Assembly (NCBI GenBank): GCA_963680875.1
Contig: OY804582.1
Coordinates: 56,996,646 to 57,060,645, forward strand
Source of the DNA: Bathymodiolus brooksi
Lineage: Eukaryota; Mollusca; Bivalvia; Mytilida; Modiolidae
Direction of reading: 5' to 3'
Length of the DNA stretch: 64,000 nucleotides
The notes under the pieces are model-generated. The model saw only the letters and a list, made by a program, of their open reading frames with translations, was not told the DNA's origin and did no database searches. The position numbers were made by a program, and so were the translations under genes. Position 1 is the stretch's first letter, and every line of letters begins with the position of its first letter. This document shows positions 34,701-44,697 of this stretch, piece by piece.

Positions 34701-37700
34701 TTGACTTTATATGGCAGGTCTGTGGTTTTCTCCGTTTACATCATTTTCCTCCACCAAGAAAACTGACAGCCAGTTGTTCAGAGTGTCACTAAACACCATA
34801 ATCCACCATGAAATCCAATTGTAAAATTTATTAAAATCAGCTGTTAGTTTTGCATGGTAGTACATACATGTAAACAAAGCCAAAATTAACAGCTGATTTT
34901 ATTATCAGATTGCATAAAAACCACAGTTAACCGTAGTAAATTTCAGATAACAATAAAATATAAGTAATAATTTTGTCCCTTAATTTGCAATATAAAAAAT
35001 ATCCCATGATTTGCATTACAAAATAAATGTGGGTTAAATAATAAAAAATCAAGAGTAATATTATTCTTATGAGAAATAAATAATATAAGGATTGATTTTA
35101 TTTTTATTTTAGAGAATTTTCTTTTTAAAATGATGCGTTTATATACAATATATGCAAATTGTCAGAAAATATTGATTTATACCAGTTTCGTAACAAGTGC
35201 AAATTTGCTTTCCGTTTTATAAAGATCATTGTTGTGTGTCAAATGTCATATTCGTTGCTTTGATGACGATTTATACCACCTTTAAATTACAAACTCTTAT
35301 TTTAGTTTTGAAAATGGAAATAAAAAAAATGGCAAGCACAAAAGTTTGTGGGCCACTTAAGTAGTGTTTGAGGAACAATCAACCAGTATTTATTTTTTAT
35401 GATCATGTGTCTAAAAAGTCTAGAGAATAATAATTTGTTAAAGTATTAAATCTGTCACTATATGGATTTATTGATTTGAATGATAGAGTTATGTTTACTT
35501 TTGAGGGGAGTGTGATTTCATATGACAGAGATGAATGATAGAGTTATGTTTACTTTTTAGGGGAGTGTGATTACACGTGACAGAGATTCTGCAGCAGATG
35601 TATGGAACATGGTTGATGCTGGAGGATGGTATATACTGGAAACAAACTATGATCATTGGAAGAAACCATTGTTTGTGGATGACAGACGGACACCTGCTAA
35701 CAGATGTATGCAAAAAATGACTAAAAATGTAAGCTATAATTAATATTCTGTCTTAAAAATGTCACAGATGTTACATCTTCGCTTGCCAAGGGTCCATCGT
35801 CTTCACCTTTGGCAGCGTTAGTGTAATTTTGTTGTTCCCGTTCAATGCCATCTCCTGGATTTTGTCAGTTATGTCCCTTATATCAATGTCATTTTCATCC
35901 AATCTGCACAAGGCTGTCATTTCAGCTCATGTATACAGTTGACTGAAAACACTAAATGTGTCCTCAAAATGTTGCTTACACACATTTATTTTATCTATAG
36001 ATTTTTCCTGAAAAAAAAAGTGCTTTTGTAACATGCATTCTGATTGGTTGCAGCTATGGCTGGCTGCATCCTAAGTTAAAACTGTCACCGTGTGACGACA
36101 CATATCCGGCTAATGCTGCCTTGGCTAGCACAGATGCAGAAGTTATTAAATCAAACAATAAAAAATTAAGGCAGATAAAATAATTTTTCCAACAGCACAA
36201 GTGTCACATTTTTAACGAAAAACTAGGATCTATTTAAAGTAAAAAAATTCATTAAGAATACTTTGATAAAAAAAAGTGTTTTTTTCAAATGAGAAGTAAG
36301 CAATAATGGTTGATAAAAAACACAACAACGTGAACCATTCATATGAAAAAATTCTACATTTTTAACTCTACAGCACACAAGGGTTTATGAAAATCTTGAG
36401 TTATGGCAGGATTGCTCCATTTGATGGAATCTCAATTGCAAAATCACAAAATTGATAGTTTTAATATCAGCCCAAAGAAATTATTGGTGAGATGTTAGAT
36501 GTAATAATGTCTTCAGATTGTTGAAATTAAAATTATGCATTATAATGACAGTGAAAAATATATTAACAATATTCAAAATATTGTTGCAAGATAGACCTAC
36601 AAGATCAGCAGTCAATTTTTGTAACATATTTTTAGGAGGCTTAGCTAAAGTTAATCTATCACACCCTTTTTAAATAACATTTTTTAGATATAATAGTACA
36701 TGTAGTGCCAAAATTAAGCTTAATAAGATTTGGAACAACATTCCGATTAAAAAAAAAGTATAAAAAATATTGTTTTTTTATATTTATTCTCTTTAAGCCG
36801 AACTATATTTGTATGCAAGCTTTTTGTCTTTCTTGTGATATAAAATTTAGTGAAAGAGTTTTCCAAAATTTATAGAAACGATAGCCTTGATGTAAAAGTT
36901 TTCCCATAAATTACAAGATTACAATCATTTAAGTCCCAAAACATTATTTCAAATAAGGGTGAAAATCAACTACCGTTGCTGGAAAAATATGTGCTCCACA
37001 TGTGTTATGGTAATACATGAATTTGTTTAACGTCAGATGAATAAATCCACCAATATAATGGGATGAAAATCAAACATGTATTAGTTTAAATTAATCTCTT
37101 GCAAAAATGATATACAGTCAAACCTGTATTAAGAGGTCACCTTTGGGACAAATAAAAAGTGGTCTTTTAAGACAGGTGACCTCTTAAAAGAGGTTCAATT
37201 CATATGATATTTTCTATGATGGGACAAGAAAAGGGTGACCTTTAAATACAGATGACTGCTTAATAGAGGTGACCACATAGGCAGGTTTGACTGTATTTAT
37301 GTTACTTTTGAGTGAGTGAGTGATTGTTGTTTAACTCCAATTCAACAATTATTCAGCTATATTATGGTGAGAACAAGTTTATTTTCAATGAGATGATGAT
37401 GAGGTTCGCTTTGTTCTAGACCAACACGCTGAGTTGGATTTTTATAGTGCTAGTTCATTGAAACAACAGTCCGCGGGTAGAATTGTTTATCTACTCAGAC
37501 ACATTATCCTGATTCCGAGCCAACCAGTCTTTGCTCTTTCTCCTTAATGCTGCATGCTTAACGGGGGAAGCAACAAATACCAATGTTATAGTCTTTGGTT
37601 TGACCCGACCGGGGCTCGAACCCACGATCCACCGTACTCGAGGCCTGCACACCAACCATTACGCCACCGATGCGGTTGTGTTACTTTTGATTAAATCAAC

Positions 37701-38373
37701 AATTTCTTCATTTTTTTTACAGAATACTGGATGGCCAGGGATGTTCAATGTTTTATCTTCAAAACCAGTATTGAATAAGGTAATAGTAACTACATATACA
37801 GTGGAAACATGTTTAGGGAGAAATCTGTATCTGTCTGGTGTGTATCTAACAATAGTGTTTGTTTACCTGAATCAAAATTCAAAGACAGATTAAAATTAAG
37901 AGAGTTATGGTTAGGTTTATGGTGTTTAACACCACTTTCAACAATATTTCAGTTATATCGTGGTGATCAGTTTTATTGGAGGAAACCAGAGAAAACCACT
38001 GCCATGCCGCAAATCACTGACAAACTTTATCACATAATGTTGTATCAAGTACACCTCACGATGATCAGGATTTGAACTCACAACGTTAGTAGTAATACAT
38101 GTAGGCACTGATTACATAGGTACTTGTTAATCTGACTACCATATACAATCACGACCATGACAACCCTGGAGTACAATTAGGAAACCAGCACACCTTCTGT
38201 AAATCACTGATTAGTTGTTAATTGTCATTAAACTTTTGGTATTGTTTTTATTTATTTTTTATTTGAACCTTTTATGTTTATAGATGACAACCTACACAGC
38301 CTTGATGCAAGTCAATGATGGTTCATTAGAGACGTGGCTCCAGGACTGTCCTGACCCATGTTGGCCATTCTAG
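22764..38373 (+). CDS. ASAH1: ASAH1, acid ceramidase (N-acylsphingosine amidohydrolase)
   Basis: Lysosomal Ntn-hydrolase that splits ceramide into sphingosine and fatty acid. Thirteen coding exons, all GT-AG with matching phases: 22764-22826, 27082-27128, 28080-28164, 28876-28968, 29546-29624, 30503-30577, 31202-31247, 32426-32570, 33278-33332, 34381-34547, 35561-35728, 37723-37779, 38284-38373. The product is 389 aa (human 395). It has a signal peptide (residues 1-17), [13 protein letters not shown] (43-55), the nucleophile Cys138 in VCTSIVAE where autocleavage would create alpha and beta chains, ARNLDFG with Arg154 and Asp157 (same spacing from Cys as human Arg159 and Asp162), [31 protein letters not shown], and the C-terminal pair in DCPDPC (382-386). 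N-glycosylation sequons include NET, NGT, NKT and NLT. The sequence is closer to ASAH1 than to the paralogue NAAA. Acceptors of exons 6 and 11 are duplicated. Confidence 0.96.
23035..25496. mobile_element. 2.46-kb AT-rich element with an iterated 15-bp motif, ASAH1 intron 1
   Basis: Imperfect terminal inverted repeats of ~28 bp: left GGGCTGTTTAAAAAAAAATG...CTCC, right inverse GGGCCGTTTCAAAATAAATA...CTCC. The interior is non-coding and very AT-rich. It carries seven copies of TTGCACTCCTGACAT or close variants at 23578, 24076, 24403 (inverted), 24754, 24919, 25116 and 25305, and three of ATACCACTTCTTTA at 23747, 23887 and (partly) 23950. No transposase is seen; the class is unknown. Confidence 0.65.
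26172..26420 (+). mobile_element. SINE-A copy in ASAH1 intron 1
   Basis: Head TAGTCGTAGCCGTGATCATA, box-B-like GGTTCAAATCTCGATCAGG, core GGTTCTCCGGTTTCCTCCAC and tail TGGCGTTAAACACCATCAAG. Confidence 0.85.
26716..26991 (+). mobile_element. SINE-A copy with small ACATGTA insertions, ASAH1 intron 1
   Basis: GGGGCCGTCATGGTCATGAT head and GTTAAACACCATCAAACAAA tail. Compared with other copies it has extra TACATGTA-type bases at three sites (26750, 26780, 26945). Confidence 0.85.
27300..27556 (-). mobile_element. SINE-D copy 2 in ASAH1 intron 2
   Basis: Minus-strand head GGGGGCCCGGGTGGCTCAAT, box-B-like GGGTTCGCGCCCGGC, CCAGTTGCTTGCCCATGGTC, and the same tail as SINE-A. It is very close to 10709-10968, so this subfamily was active relatively recently. 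Confidence 0.85.
27565..27782 (+). mobile_element. SINE-A copy lacking its 5' head, ASAH1 intron 2
   Basis: Starts at GATTTACAACTACTTATAAA, continues through CTCCTGCTACTCCGGTTTCC to GTGGCATTAAACACCATTAC and CCTAACCCT. Confidence 0.8.
28515..28690 (-). mobile_element. SINE-A fragment, ASAH1 intron 3
   Basis: Reads TTTCAACATTATTTCAGTTA, GTGGAGGAAACCAGAGTACA, AGTCACTGACAAACTTCATC and TACCTCGCCATG on the plus strand. Both ends are diverged. Confidence 0.6.
30028..30157 (-). mobile_element. SINE-A 3' half, ASAH1 intron 5
   Basis: GGTGTTTAATGCCACTTTCA, TTTATTGGTGGAAGAAACTG, then CTGTCGCACGTCACTGAC; the head is missing. Confidence 0.75.
30410..30530 (+). repeat. Triplicated splice acceptor and exon start, ASAH1 exon 6
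   Basis: The block TTWCAGGGGAAGTAATCATC followed by TAYAATTTGTT occurs three times in tandem (AG at 30420-30421, 30462-30463 and 30501-30502; units ~42 and 39 bp). Only the third keeps the frame. Using either upstream AG runs into TAA at the second copy, just after the codons for GEVIIY and before the catalytic Cys138 codon at 30547. The second acceptor has the longest pyrimidine run of the three. Confidence 0.9.
31301..31458 (+). mobile_element. SINE-A 3' half, ASAH1 intron 7
   Basis: TATGGCGAGGTGTATTCGAT, GTACTCCGGTTTCCTCCACC, then GCTGTTAAGCACCATAACCC. Confidence 0.75.
31534..31858. mobile_element. Two SINE-A fragments in head-to-head inverted order
   Basis: 31534-31648 is a minus-strand core and 31678-31858 a plus-strand core and tail (GTTAAACACCATATCC, CCTAACCC). 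The second has an internal duplication of the TACTCYGGTTTCCTCC block. Spurious frames arise on both strands because of the inverted symmetry. Confidence 0.65.
32097..32285 (+). mobile_element. 3' end of a retroelement (copy 2), ASAH1 intron 7
   Basis: Blocks GCTGATTTTGGCTATCCAAT, CCTTTGGTTTTCTGG and CAGATGAAGTTTATTCTAAA, then GTCGTGTGCATTAAATT, follow the same order as 7918-8106 but are more diverged. Confidence 0.5.
33680..34300. mobile_element. Long-arm inverted-repeat element in ASAH1 intron 9
   Basis: The left arm (about 33680-33845) and right arm (about 34135-34300) are imperfect reverse complements over ~150 bp. The best blocks are ACTTATTTCTGCTCT-like at 33778 and its inverse at 34185, and TTTTTGACATTGCAG at 33819 with its inverse at 34153. 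The middle is AT-rich and non-coding. Confidence 0.65.
34636..34802 (+). mobile_element. SINE-A fragment, diverged, ASAH1 intron 10
   Basis: GTGAATCCCACTCGTGGCGA, GTGATAAAGTTTGTCATTGA, a poor core (ATCATTTTCCTCCACC) and CACTAAACACCATAATCC. Confidence 0.65.
35478..35587 (+). repeat. 55-bp tandem duplication over the ASAH1 exon 11 splice acceptor
   Basis: Units 35478-35532 and 35533-35587 share GAATGATAGAGTTATGTTTA, CTTTT and AGGGGAGTGTGATT..GACAGAGAT. The true acceptor is TTTTTAG at 35560. The upstream copy has TTTTGAG at 35505. Splicing there would add 55 nt, change the frame and meet TGA within 11 codons. Confidence 0.9.
37115..37293. mobile_element. Mariner-like MITE with TA target duplication, ASAH1 intron 11
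   Basis: Ends CAGTCAAACCTG and, inverted, CAGTCAAACCTGCC, flanked by TA on both sides. CAGT termini and a TA duplication are the Tc1/mariner pattern. Inner parts also pair (GGTCACC / GGTGACC). There is no transposase. Related copies are at 38888, 42260 and 50491. Confidence 0.8.
37310..37675 (-). mobile_element. SINE-B copy, full length, ASAH1 intron 11
   Basis: Minus-strand head CGCATCGGTGGCGTAATGGT, GGGTTCGAGCCCCGGTCGGG and TTGTTGCTTCCCCCGTTAAG; tail CAACAATCACTCACTCACTC. It ends just before exon 12. Confidence 0.85.
37912..38167 (-). mobile_element. SINE-A copy in ASAH1 intron 12
   Basis: Plus-strand view: GGTGTTTAACACCACTTTCA, GTTTTATTGGAGGAAACCAG, CAACGTTAGTAGTAATACAT and ATACAATCACGACCATGACA. 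Confidence 0.8.
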
Positions 38374-38887
38374 GTTAATACCAACGATATTCATGGGAAC
38401 TCTGTGATTCTGTGTCATTCCAGAGGATTTTTACAGCCTTGTGTCTTTTTTGTTAAGTTATCTAAAAAAGAGATTGTTGATTTTGTTGATAATATTATTT
38501 ATTTATTGACTATTTTATTATGTATTTTTTATAGCAAAAATGAACTTTTTTAGCTTTACTGTGTACTTTTTGTACGACCACAAACAATTTTCAATGCAAT
38601 TTTGTAAGTCATATTAATGTGTATGGGTGTGTCATTGTTGCTTTACTTCTGTAGACACAATATTTTTATTACATTGCTTTAAATTCTGTTTCACCGATCC
38701 TTCTGAAAATTTAACACAGTGATCATAGGTGCTGGTTCAAGGTTCAGATTAATTTTTTGGGAAATTCTAGTCATACCTGTTTCAAACAAGAGATCCAAAG
38801 TTGTCAAAATTAGACTTGCTTCACAATTTTAAAGCTTCCGCTAGTCATAGCCCTTTTTTATTGAAGAACCTTTAAGGAATAGAAATA
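38374..38887 (+). other. ASAH1 3' flank / probable 3' UTR
   Basis: Follows the stop codon directly. I see no AATAAA here, so the poly(A) site may use a variant signal or lie beyond the satellite. Confidence 0.35.
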
Positions 38888-40064
38888 CAGTCAAACCTAC
38901 TTTAGTGACCACCTCTATTAAGTTACAGTCAAACCTGCTTTAGTGACCACCTCTATTAAGTTACAGTCAAACCTACTTTAGTGACCACCTCTATTAAGTT
39001 ACAGTCAAACCTGCTTTAGTGACTTCCTCTATTAAGTTACAGTCAAACCTGCTTTAGTGACCACCTCTATTAAGTTACAGTCAAACCTTCTTTAGTGACC
39101 ATCTCTATTAAGTTACAGTCAAACCTGCTTTAGTGACTTCCTCTATTAAGTTACAGTCAAACCTGCTTTAGTGACCACCTCTATTAAGTTACAGTCAAAC
39201 CTTCTTTAGTGACCACCTCTATTAAGTTACAGTCAAATCTGCTTTAGTGACCACCTCTATTAAGTTACAGTCAAACCTTCTTTAGTGACCACCTCTATTA
39301 AGTCACAGTCAAACCTGCTTTAGTGACTTCCTCTATTAAGTTACAGTCAAACCTACTTTAGTGACCACCTCTATTAAGTTACAGTCAAATCTGCTTTAGT
39401 GACTTCCTCTATTAAGTTACAGTCAAACCTGCTTTAGTGACCACCTCTATTAAGTTACAGTCAAACCTGCTTTAGTGACTTCCTCTATTAAGTTACAGTC
39501 AAACCTGCTTTAGTGACCACCTCTATTAAGTTACAGTCAAACCTTCTTTAGTGACCACCTCTATTAAGTTACAGCCAAACCTTCTTTAGTGACCACCTCT
39601 ATTAAGTTACAGTCAAACCTTCTTTAGTGACCACCTCTATTAAGTTACAGTCAAACCTTCTTTAGTGACCACCTCTATTAAGTTACAGTCAAACCTTCTT
39701 TAGTGACCACCTCTATTAAGTTACAGCCAAACCTTCTTTAGTGACCACCTCTATTAAGTTACAGTCAAACCTGCTTTAGTGACCACCTCTATTAAGTTAC
39801 AGTCAAACCTTCTTTAGTGACCACCTCTATTAAGTTACAGTCAAACCTGCTTTAGTGACTTCCTCTATTAAGTTACAGTCAAACCTGCTGTAGTGACCAC
39901 CTCTATTAAGTTACAGTCAAACCTGCTGTAGTGACCACCTCTAATAAGTTACAGTCAAACCTTCTTTAGTGACCACCTCTATTAAGTTACAGTCAAACCT
40001 GCTTTAGTGACCACCTTTATTAAGTTACAGTCTAACCTGCTTTAGTGACCACCTCTATTAAGCA
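38888..40064. repeat. 38-bp minisatellite, 31 units, grown from a MITE end
   Basis: The unit is CAGTCAAACCTGCTTTAGTG then ACCACCTCTATTAAGTTA. Three main variants (CCTGC..GACCACC, CCTGC..GACTTCC, CCTTC..GACCACC) are interspersed, with a block of six CCTTC units in a row around units 18-23. The first 12 bases equal the terminus of the mariner-like MITE family. Confidence 0.97.
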
Positions 40065-40189
40065 ACTTGAATTTAAATTTCCCTTCACAGTGCAATTCAT
40101 ATTAAATAAATCTGTATTTAGCAACCACCTGTCTTGTGTGATCATATTTCAATGTTCCCTTGGAAGGTCACATAAGACAGGCTTGACTG
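38888..40189. mobile_element. MITE whose 5' end has expanded into the minisatellite
   Basis: After the array, 40065-40189 continues with AATTTCCCTTCACAGTGCAA, GCAACCACCTGTCTTG and TCAATGTTCCCTTGG and ends CAGGCTTGACTG followed by TA, the other MITE terminus. The copy at 42260-42445 shows the same blocks in reverse with a single 5' unit. So this is one MITE with an internal array. Confidence 0.85.
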
Positions 40190-40495
40190 TACCATAAATA
40201 AACTGAAAATTTGATATTATTTAGTGAAACCGGTCTTTATTATTATTATTATGCCAAATAAGTTGTCATTGTTTTTTTTCAAATTATTTTTTTAATAAAA
40301 TGAAAATCAATACATGTACCTTTGAACTTTTATTGACTTTGCCCAAAATGATCAGCTACTTAAGAAAATCTAATTAAAATTGGAGTTTTGGTGCATAATT
40401 ATATTACATATATATATATTTTTTTAGGATGGGGGAATATACTAACTAACATCTAACAATATTCTGTGTGAGGTCATTAACCTTTGGCCATCCAA

Positions 40496-40853
40496 TCATG
40501 ACCGCATCTTTGATGAAATTGTTTGCGTGTTCGCCTCGAGTGTGGGAGATCGTGAGTTCAAACTCTGGTCGGGTCAAACCAAGGTCTATAAAATTGGTAT
40601 TTGCTGCTTCTAAGCACACAGCATTAAAAAGTAAGATCAAAGACTGTTTGATGCAGATTCAGGATAATGCGTCCGTGTGGAGCAACATGTCTACCCTTGG
40701 ACTGTGGTTTCAGTGAGCTAGCATTATAAATATCCAACTAATTGTGTTGGTCTAGTACAAAGCAGACGTCATCATATCATAGAATGTAGCTTGTTATCGC
40801 CATGATATAACTGAAACATTGCTCAGTTAGCATTAAACAAAGAATCACTCACT
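40496..40853 (+). mobile_element. SINE-B copy, diverged
   Basis: TTTGCGTGTTCGCCTCGAGT, GAGTTCAAACTCTGGTCGGG, AAATTGGTATTTGCTGCTTC and tail AAGAATCACTCACTCC. Confidence 0.8.
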
Positions 40854-40906
40854 CCAATCATATGAAAAATAGTACAAATAATTTGACCAATCGGGGGAAG
40901 GGGATT

Positions 40907-41150
40907 TATGGTGTTTAAGGCTGCTTTCAACAATATTTCAGTTATATCGTGACAGTCAGTTTTATTGATGGAGGTAACCAGAGAAAACCACCAACCTGCC
41001 ACAAGTCACTGACACTTTATCGCATAAAGTTGTATCGATTACACCTCACAGTGAGTGGGATTCGTACTCACAATATTAGTGGTGATAGATTGCACTGATT
41101 GAATAGGTAGCTGTAAATCCAACTACCACACGATCACGACCACAAAGACC
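40907..41150 (-). mobile_element. SINE-A copy
   Basis: Plus-strand view: TTATGGTGTTTAAGGCTGCT, TTTTATTGATGGAGGTAACC, CAGTGAGTGGGATTCGTACT and CTACCACACGATCACGACCA. Confidence 0.8.
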
Positions 41151-41512
41151 AATTAGAGAACAATTCACATTGTCTGGTAGGTTTAGCTATAAACAAATCT
41201 AGGACCGGTAATAGAAAGTGCTATCACCAAAACAATTCATATTATGTAATTTCAGTTAGGACAGATGAAATCAACATTTTAAAACTGACAAATGAGCAAA
41301 AATATTTTTTGTACATTTTGTACATTGGTGCTGACATCATTTATTTTAATACCTTAAGATTTGGAAGGCTTATTGCTGATTGGTCAATTGAAAATATGTT
41401 TCTTGACACAAAGTTAGATGCTAGGATATTGCAAAAAAATGAAAAAAATAAAATATCTTAAAAAATAAAAGCAATTTTAATTAGATTGTAGTTAACATTA
41501 CATTCACATATT

Positions 41513-41612
41513 CAGAAGCAGACGGATCATACAGGCATTTGAGCAATACCGTTGGGACGTTCAGTTAAGCAACATTTTTATGAACAATGGACTGACCCAG
41601 TCTGCTTCTGCA
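41513..41612. repeat. Small foldback, CAGAAGCAGAC ends
   Basis: TTCAGAAGCAGACGG at the left and CAGTCTGCTTCTGCA at the right are inverted, 100 bp apart. Confidence 0.55.
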
Positions 41613-41899
41613 CATTTTCTATATAATATACACAGTTGTATTGTGCATGTACCCAATCTATATGCACTATTGTCAAATCATATGTGGAAACACCAAGCAA
41701 CATAGCATGGAAGGAAAAATGACTACTATATTTTTATGTTTTGTATTCCATTTCCATACTCTAAATTTGAGATTTGTTTTGCCTATGAGATGAGTAAGTA
41801 AAATCATCATTACTAACAGAATGCACTGGAAAATATACTTACAGGGGGAGGAGTCATTATTTTATTGTTTTCTTCCTGCCCATCCATCTGTCCATCACA

Positions 41900-42485
41900 A
41901 GTTTGTATGAATACCTCCTACATTTTAAAAGGGAATTTCTTAAAACTTTTCATGCTTGTTCATTACCATAATGGAGAATCACATTTATTTATTGTATTTT
42001 GATCAGACAATTTAAAATATTTTTGAAGGAGTTGTATTGCTCTTTGTGACTTTAATATTTCATCTAAAAGTTTGTACCCACAACTCTGTCTTTTTAAATG
42101 GGAATTCCTTAAAACTTTGCATGTTTGATTATTACCAAATAAAGATGTCCATACAAGTATTGTTACAGCTGTTTGGTTGTACCATTTCTGAAGAAGATAT
42201 ACCCCTTTTGAACTGAGAATATTACATATGAAATGAGATTGTGAGTGCAATTCCTCCTACAGTAAAATCTATTTTAAGTGACCTTCCAAGAGAACATTGA
42301 AATAGGATTACATTACAGGTGGTTTCTAATTAATACAGTTTTAATTTATATGAAATGCACTGTGAAGGGAAATTAAAAAAAAAATGAAAGTAACATTTTA
42401 CAAGTTATTGCTTAATAGAAGTGGTCACCAAAACATGTTTGACTGTTCTTTTAAAATGGGAATTCCTTAAACATTACATGCTTGC
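41900..42485. repeat. Three diverged copies of an old repeat, interrupted by a MITE
   Basis: The block AATGGGAATTCCTTAAAACT then TTGCATG and ATTACCA recurs at about 41930, 42097 and 42457. The last two are separated by the MITE at 42260-42445. Confidence 0.55.
42260..42445 (-). mobile_element. Mariner-like MITE, reverse copy
   Basis: Reverse complement starts CAGTCAAACATGTTTTGGTG, then ACCACTTCTATTAAG, AATTTCCCTTCACAGTGCAT and AGGTCACTT, and ends TTTTACTG next to TA. It matches the non-satellite parts of 38888-40189. Confidence 0.8.
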
Positions 42486-43123
42486 TTACTACCATATGGA
42501 GATATGCATATTGTTTTGACTTCGATAGAACCAGTTTTGACAACGTTATTGACAAATTTGAAAGCAATCTAGTTAAAAATAAATGTTTGTTATTTTTCTT
42601 CTTCTCTTATGATACACTAACGACTCCCCATATGAGTTCACATGAAGTTCAGATTTTTTGGAATAAAAACTGACCTTTAATTCAAATTACAATGATGTAA
42701 AATATAAAAAGAAATATGTGTGATTTCCGAGGGGAAAGGGTCACTTTTGGTAAAATTGCATAATAGGTGCATGTGGGGTTTTAAAAACACCCCCATTCGT
42801 ATATTTGATTCCCTCAACGTAAAACCCCTACGCATATCCGTTCATATACCCGCAGTACGAAAACCACCCCCATTCATATACATGTATTATGCAGTTAACG
42901 TTATTGCGGCCTATTCATATTTTGATTCAAATCCAAAATATACACTTTATCAGATAAGATTATCAACAAAACAGAACTGCATGGGCTTAAAGAAATATGG
43001 CCCATTGATATATTGAAGTGGAAAATTTAATTACCACCCAATCATATATTGGCCCCCTATTCAATTGCATATTAATTGTGCCCATTAAAAAACCACGATG
43101 ACTACAAGCACAGTACTTAGTTT

Positions 43124-43370
43124 AAGAGAAGTTTGAAGGTATCAATCCTGTAATTAGGAGTCGTGAATCAAAGAACGACAGACCATAAAGTTGCAAAACA
43201 TTTTTTGATATGAGAAAAAGGACAAGCAATAATCTACAAACTACTAAGCTCTACACAACAAACTAAAGATTTAGCAACACTGACCTAACAGAAATCATAT
43301 TTGTACTTCGGTGCTCCGGAAGGGTAAGCAGTTCCTGCTCCACTAGAAGTAACCATCGTGTTACTCGTGT
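43124..43370 (+). mobile_element. SINE-C copy
   Basis: AGAAGTTTGAAGGTATCAAT, TCGGTGCTCCGGAAGGGTAA and GCAGTTCCTGCTCCACTAGA; 5' and 3' ends are complete but the middle is diverged. Confidence 0.7.
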
Positions 43371-43414
43371 CTAAAATTAGATGATAAATTATGAAGGAGG
43401 AAAGGACGAGATTG

Positions 43415-43640
43415 TGTTTACAACAAACGGAACTGATCCGTGGTCATTTGTGACACAGATATTCCGTAACGTTACCTAAACCATGGTGGCGACCGTAAAA
43501 CTTTCGAAGTGATTGACTTCAACTGAACCAATAGGAATCGTTGGTTCAGTAACTTCCTTGTTAGCAGCAACCGTCCATCAAGGAAATCATGATAGGAACC
43601 ACAAGCTCTGGAATATCGTATCAACTGAGATATATATGTA
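43415..43640 (-). pseudogene. Retroelement RT C-terminal remnant
   Basis: On the minus strand: TSTYISQLIRYSRACGSYHD, then LLLTRKLLNQRFLL and, after a frame break, KFYGRHH. It is the region just downstream of the piece at 1-178 in the same RT family. Frame breaks and an unrelated upstream stretch show it is dead. Confidence 0.7.
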
Positions 43641-44537
43641 CTAGTATATATTTCATTTAGAACGAGAGCAAACTCAGTAGTATCTAAATATACTATTAAA
43701 TATTCATTCATCAAAGTGGAAGTCATGATTTTAAATGGATATCTTGTGTCGTGTCTATTTTTGATAATACTGGTCTTTGCTATATGTTTGTCAATCAATT
43801 GAATATTAATATACGCATTCACTGAAACCTGTTTTAAAAGAATTCTTGCATGATCATTCAGTTTATTCAACAGTCGTTCACAAATTTCTATAACTCGTGA
43901 TCACCTCATGGTGACTTTTACTCGATCTTCAAATTTGAATTTGGATTTGAGAAGTAATTATATAAATTATCAGAAAAAATCGGATTTATTTATCAAAATT
44001 TAGATGTTCATATATGGAATTCTCCATAGAAACAGGAAGACGACAAAATACTCCTAAATCATTGAATAAAACTAAAACACTTTTAGCTGAGAAGGCTCCG
44101 TCCTTTGGTGGTTCCCTTTCAGAATTGTATTCGATAACAGTCTTTCACAAAAGATGACTTTCTCAAATAATATTAGAATTAGTCCAACATGAATATGGTT
44201 AAATCTGCGAATTTGTCTAATGCTAACCAAACATATTGGCTGGGATGATTCGAACTGCCTCTGTAAAACTCATAACTTTCCAAAATGGACAAATTACATA
44301 CATGTATATTCATTGAACACACAACTGTACTTGAAGACAATTTATAACCAGTTGAGCGGCTACCTGCTCCTGTGGGCCTCTGGTTGTCTTATAAAGACCA
44401 GTTCCAAGTGTCATAAACTGTAATCATACGGATTATCATATGGTTTAAACTTTACTAATATATTCTAAGGTCAAAGTCTGTATACAGCCTTCATTTAATG
44501 TAACAAATAATGACACATTACATCTTGGTCTATTTAA

Positions 44538-44697
44538 GAAATAATTCATGGAAGCCATATGTATATATTGAATTTACCACGGGTAGGCTTTTATGTCATG
44601 ATGTTTTACCCCGAGCGATAGCGAGGGGTAAAAAGCTGACATATAGGCCTACCCGTGGTAAAAACAATATATACATATAGCTTCCATGAATTATTTC
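44538..44697. repeat. 160-bp palindrome with CCCCGAGCGATAGCGAGGGG centre
   Basis: Left arm GAAATAATTCATGGAAGCCA...TTTACCACGGGTAGGC pairs with the right arm over ~60 bp. The centre CCCCGAGCGATAGCGAGGGG is itself a small hairpin. A partial echo (TTTTACCACGGGTTTGG) lies at 44786. Confidence 0.88.

Noticed and set aside
22764..38373. NAAA instead of ASAH1
   Set aside because: [28 protein letters not shown] and the C-terminal DCPDPC are closer to acid ceramidase; final proof needs a tree.
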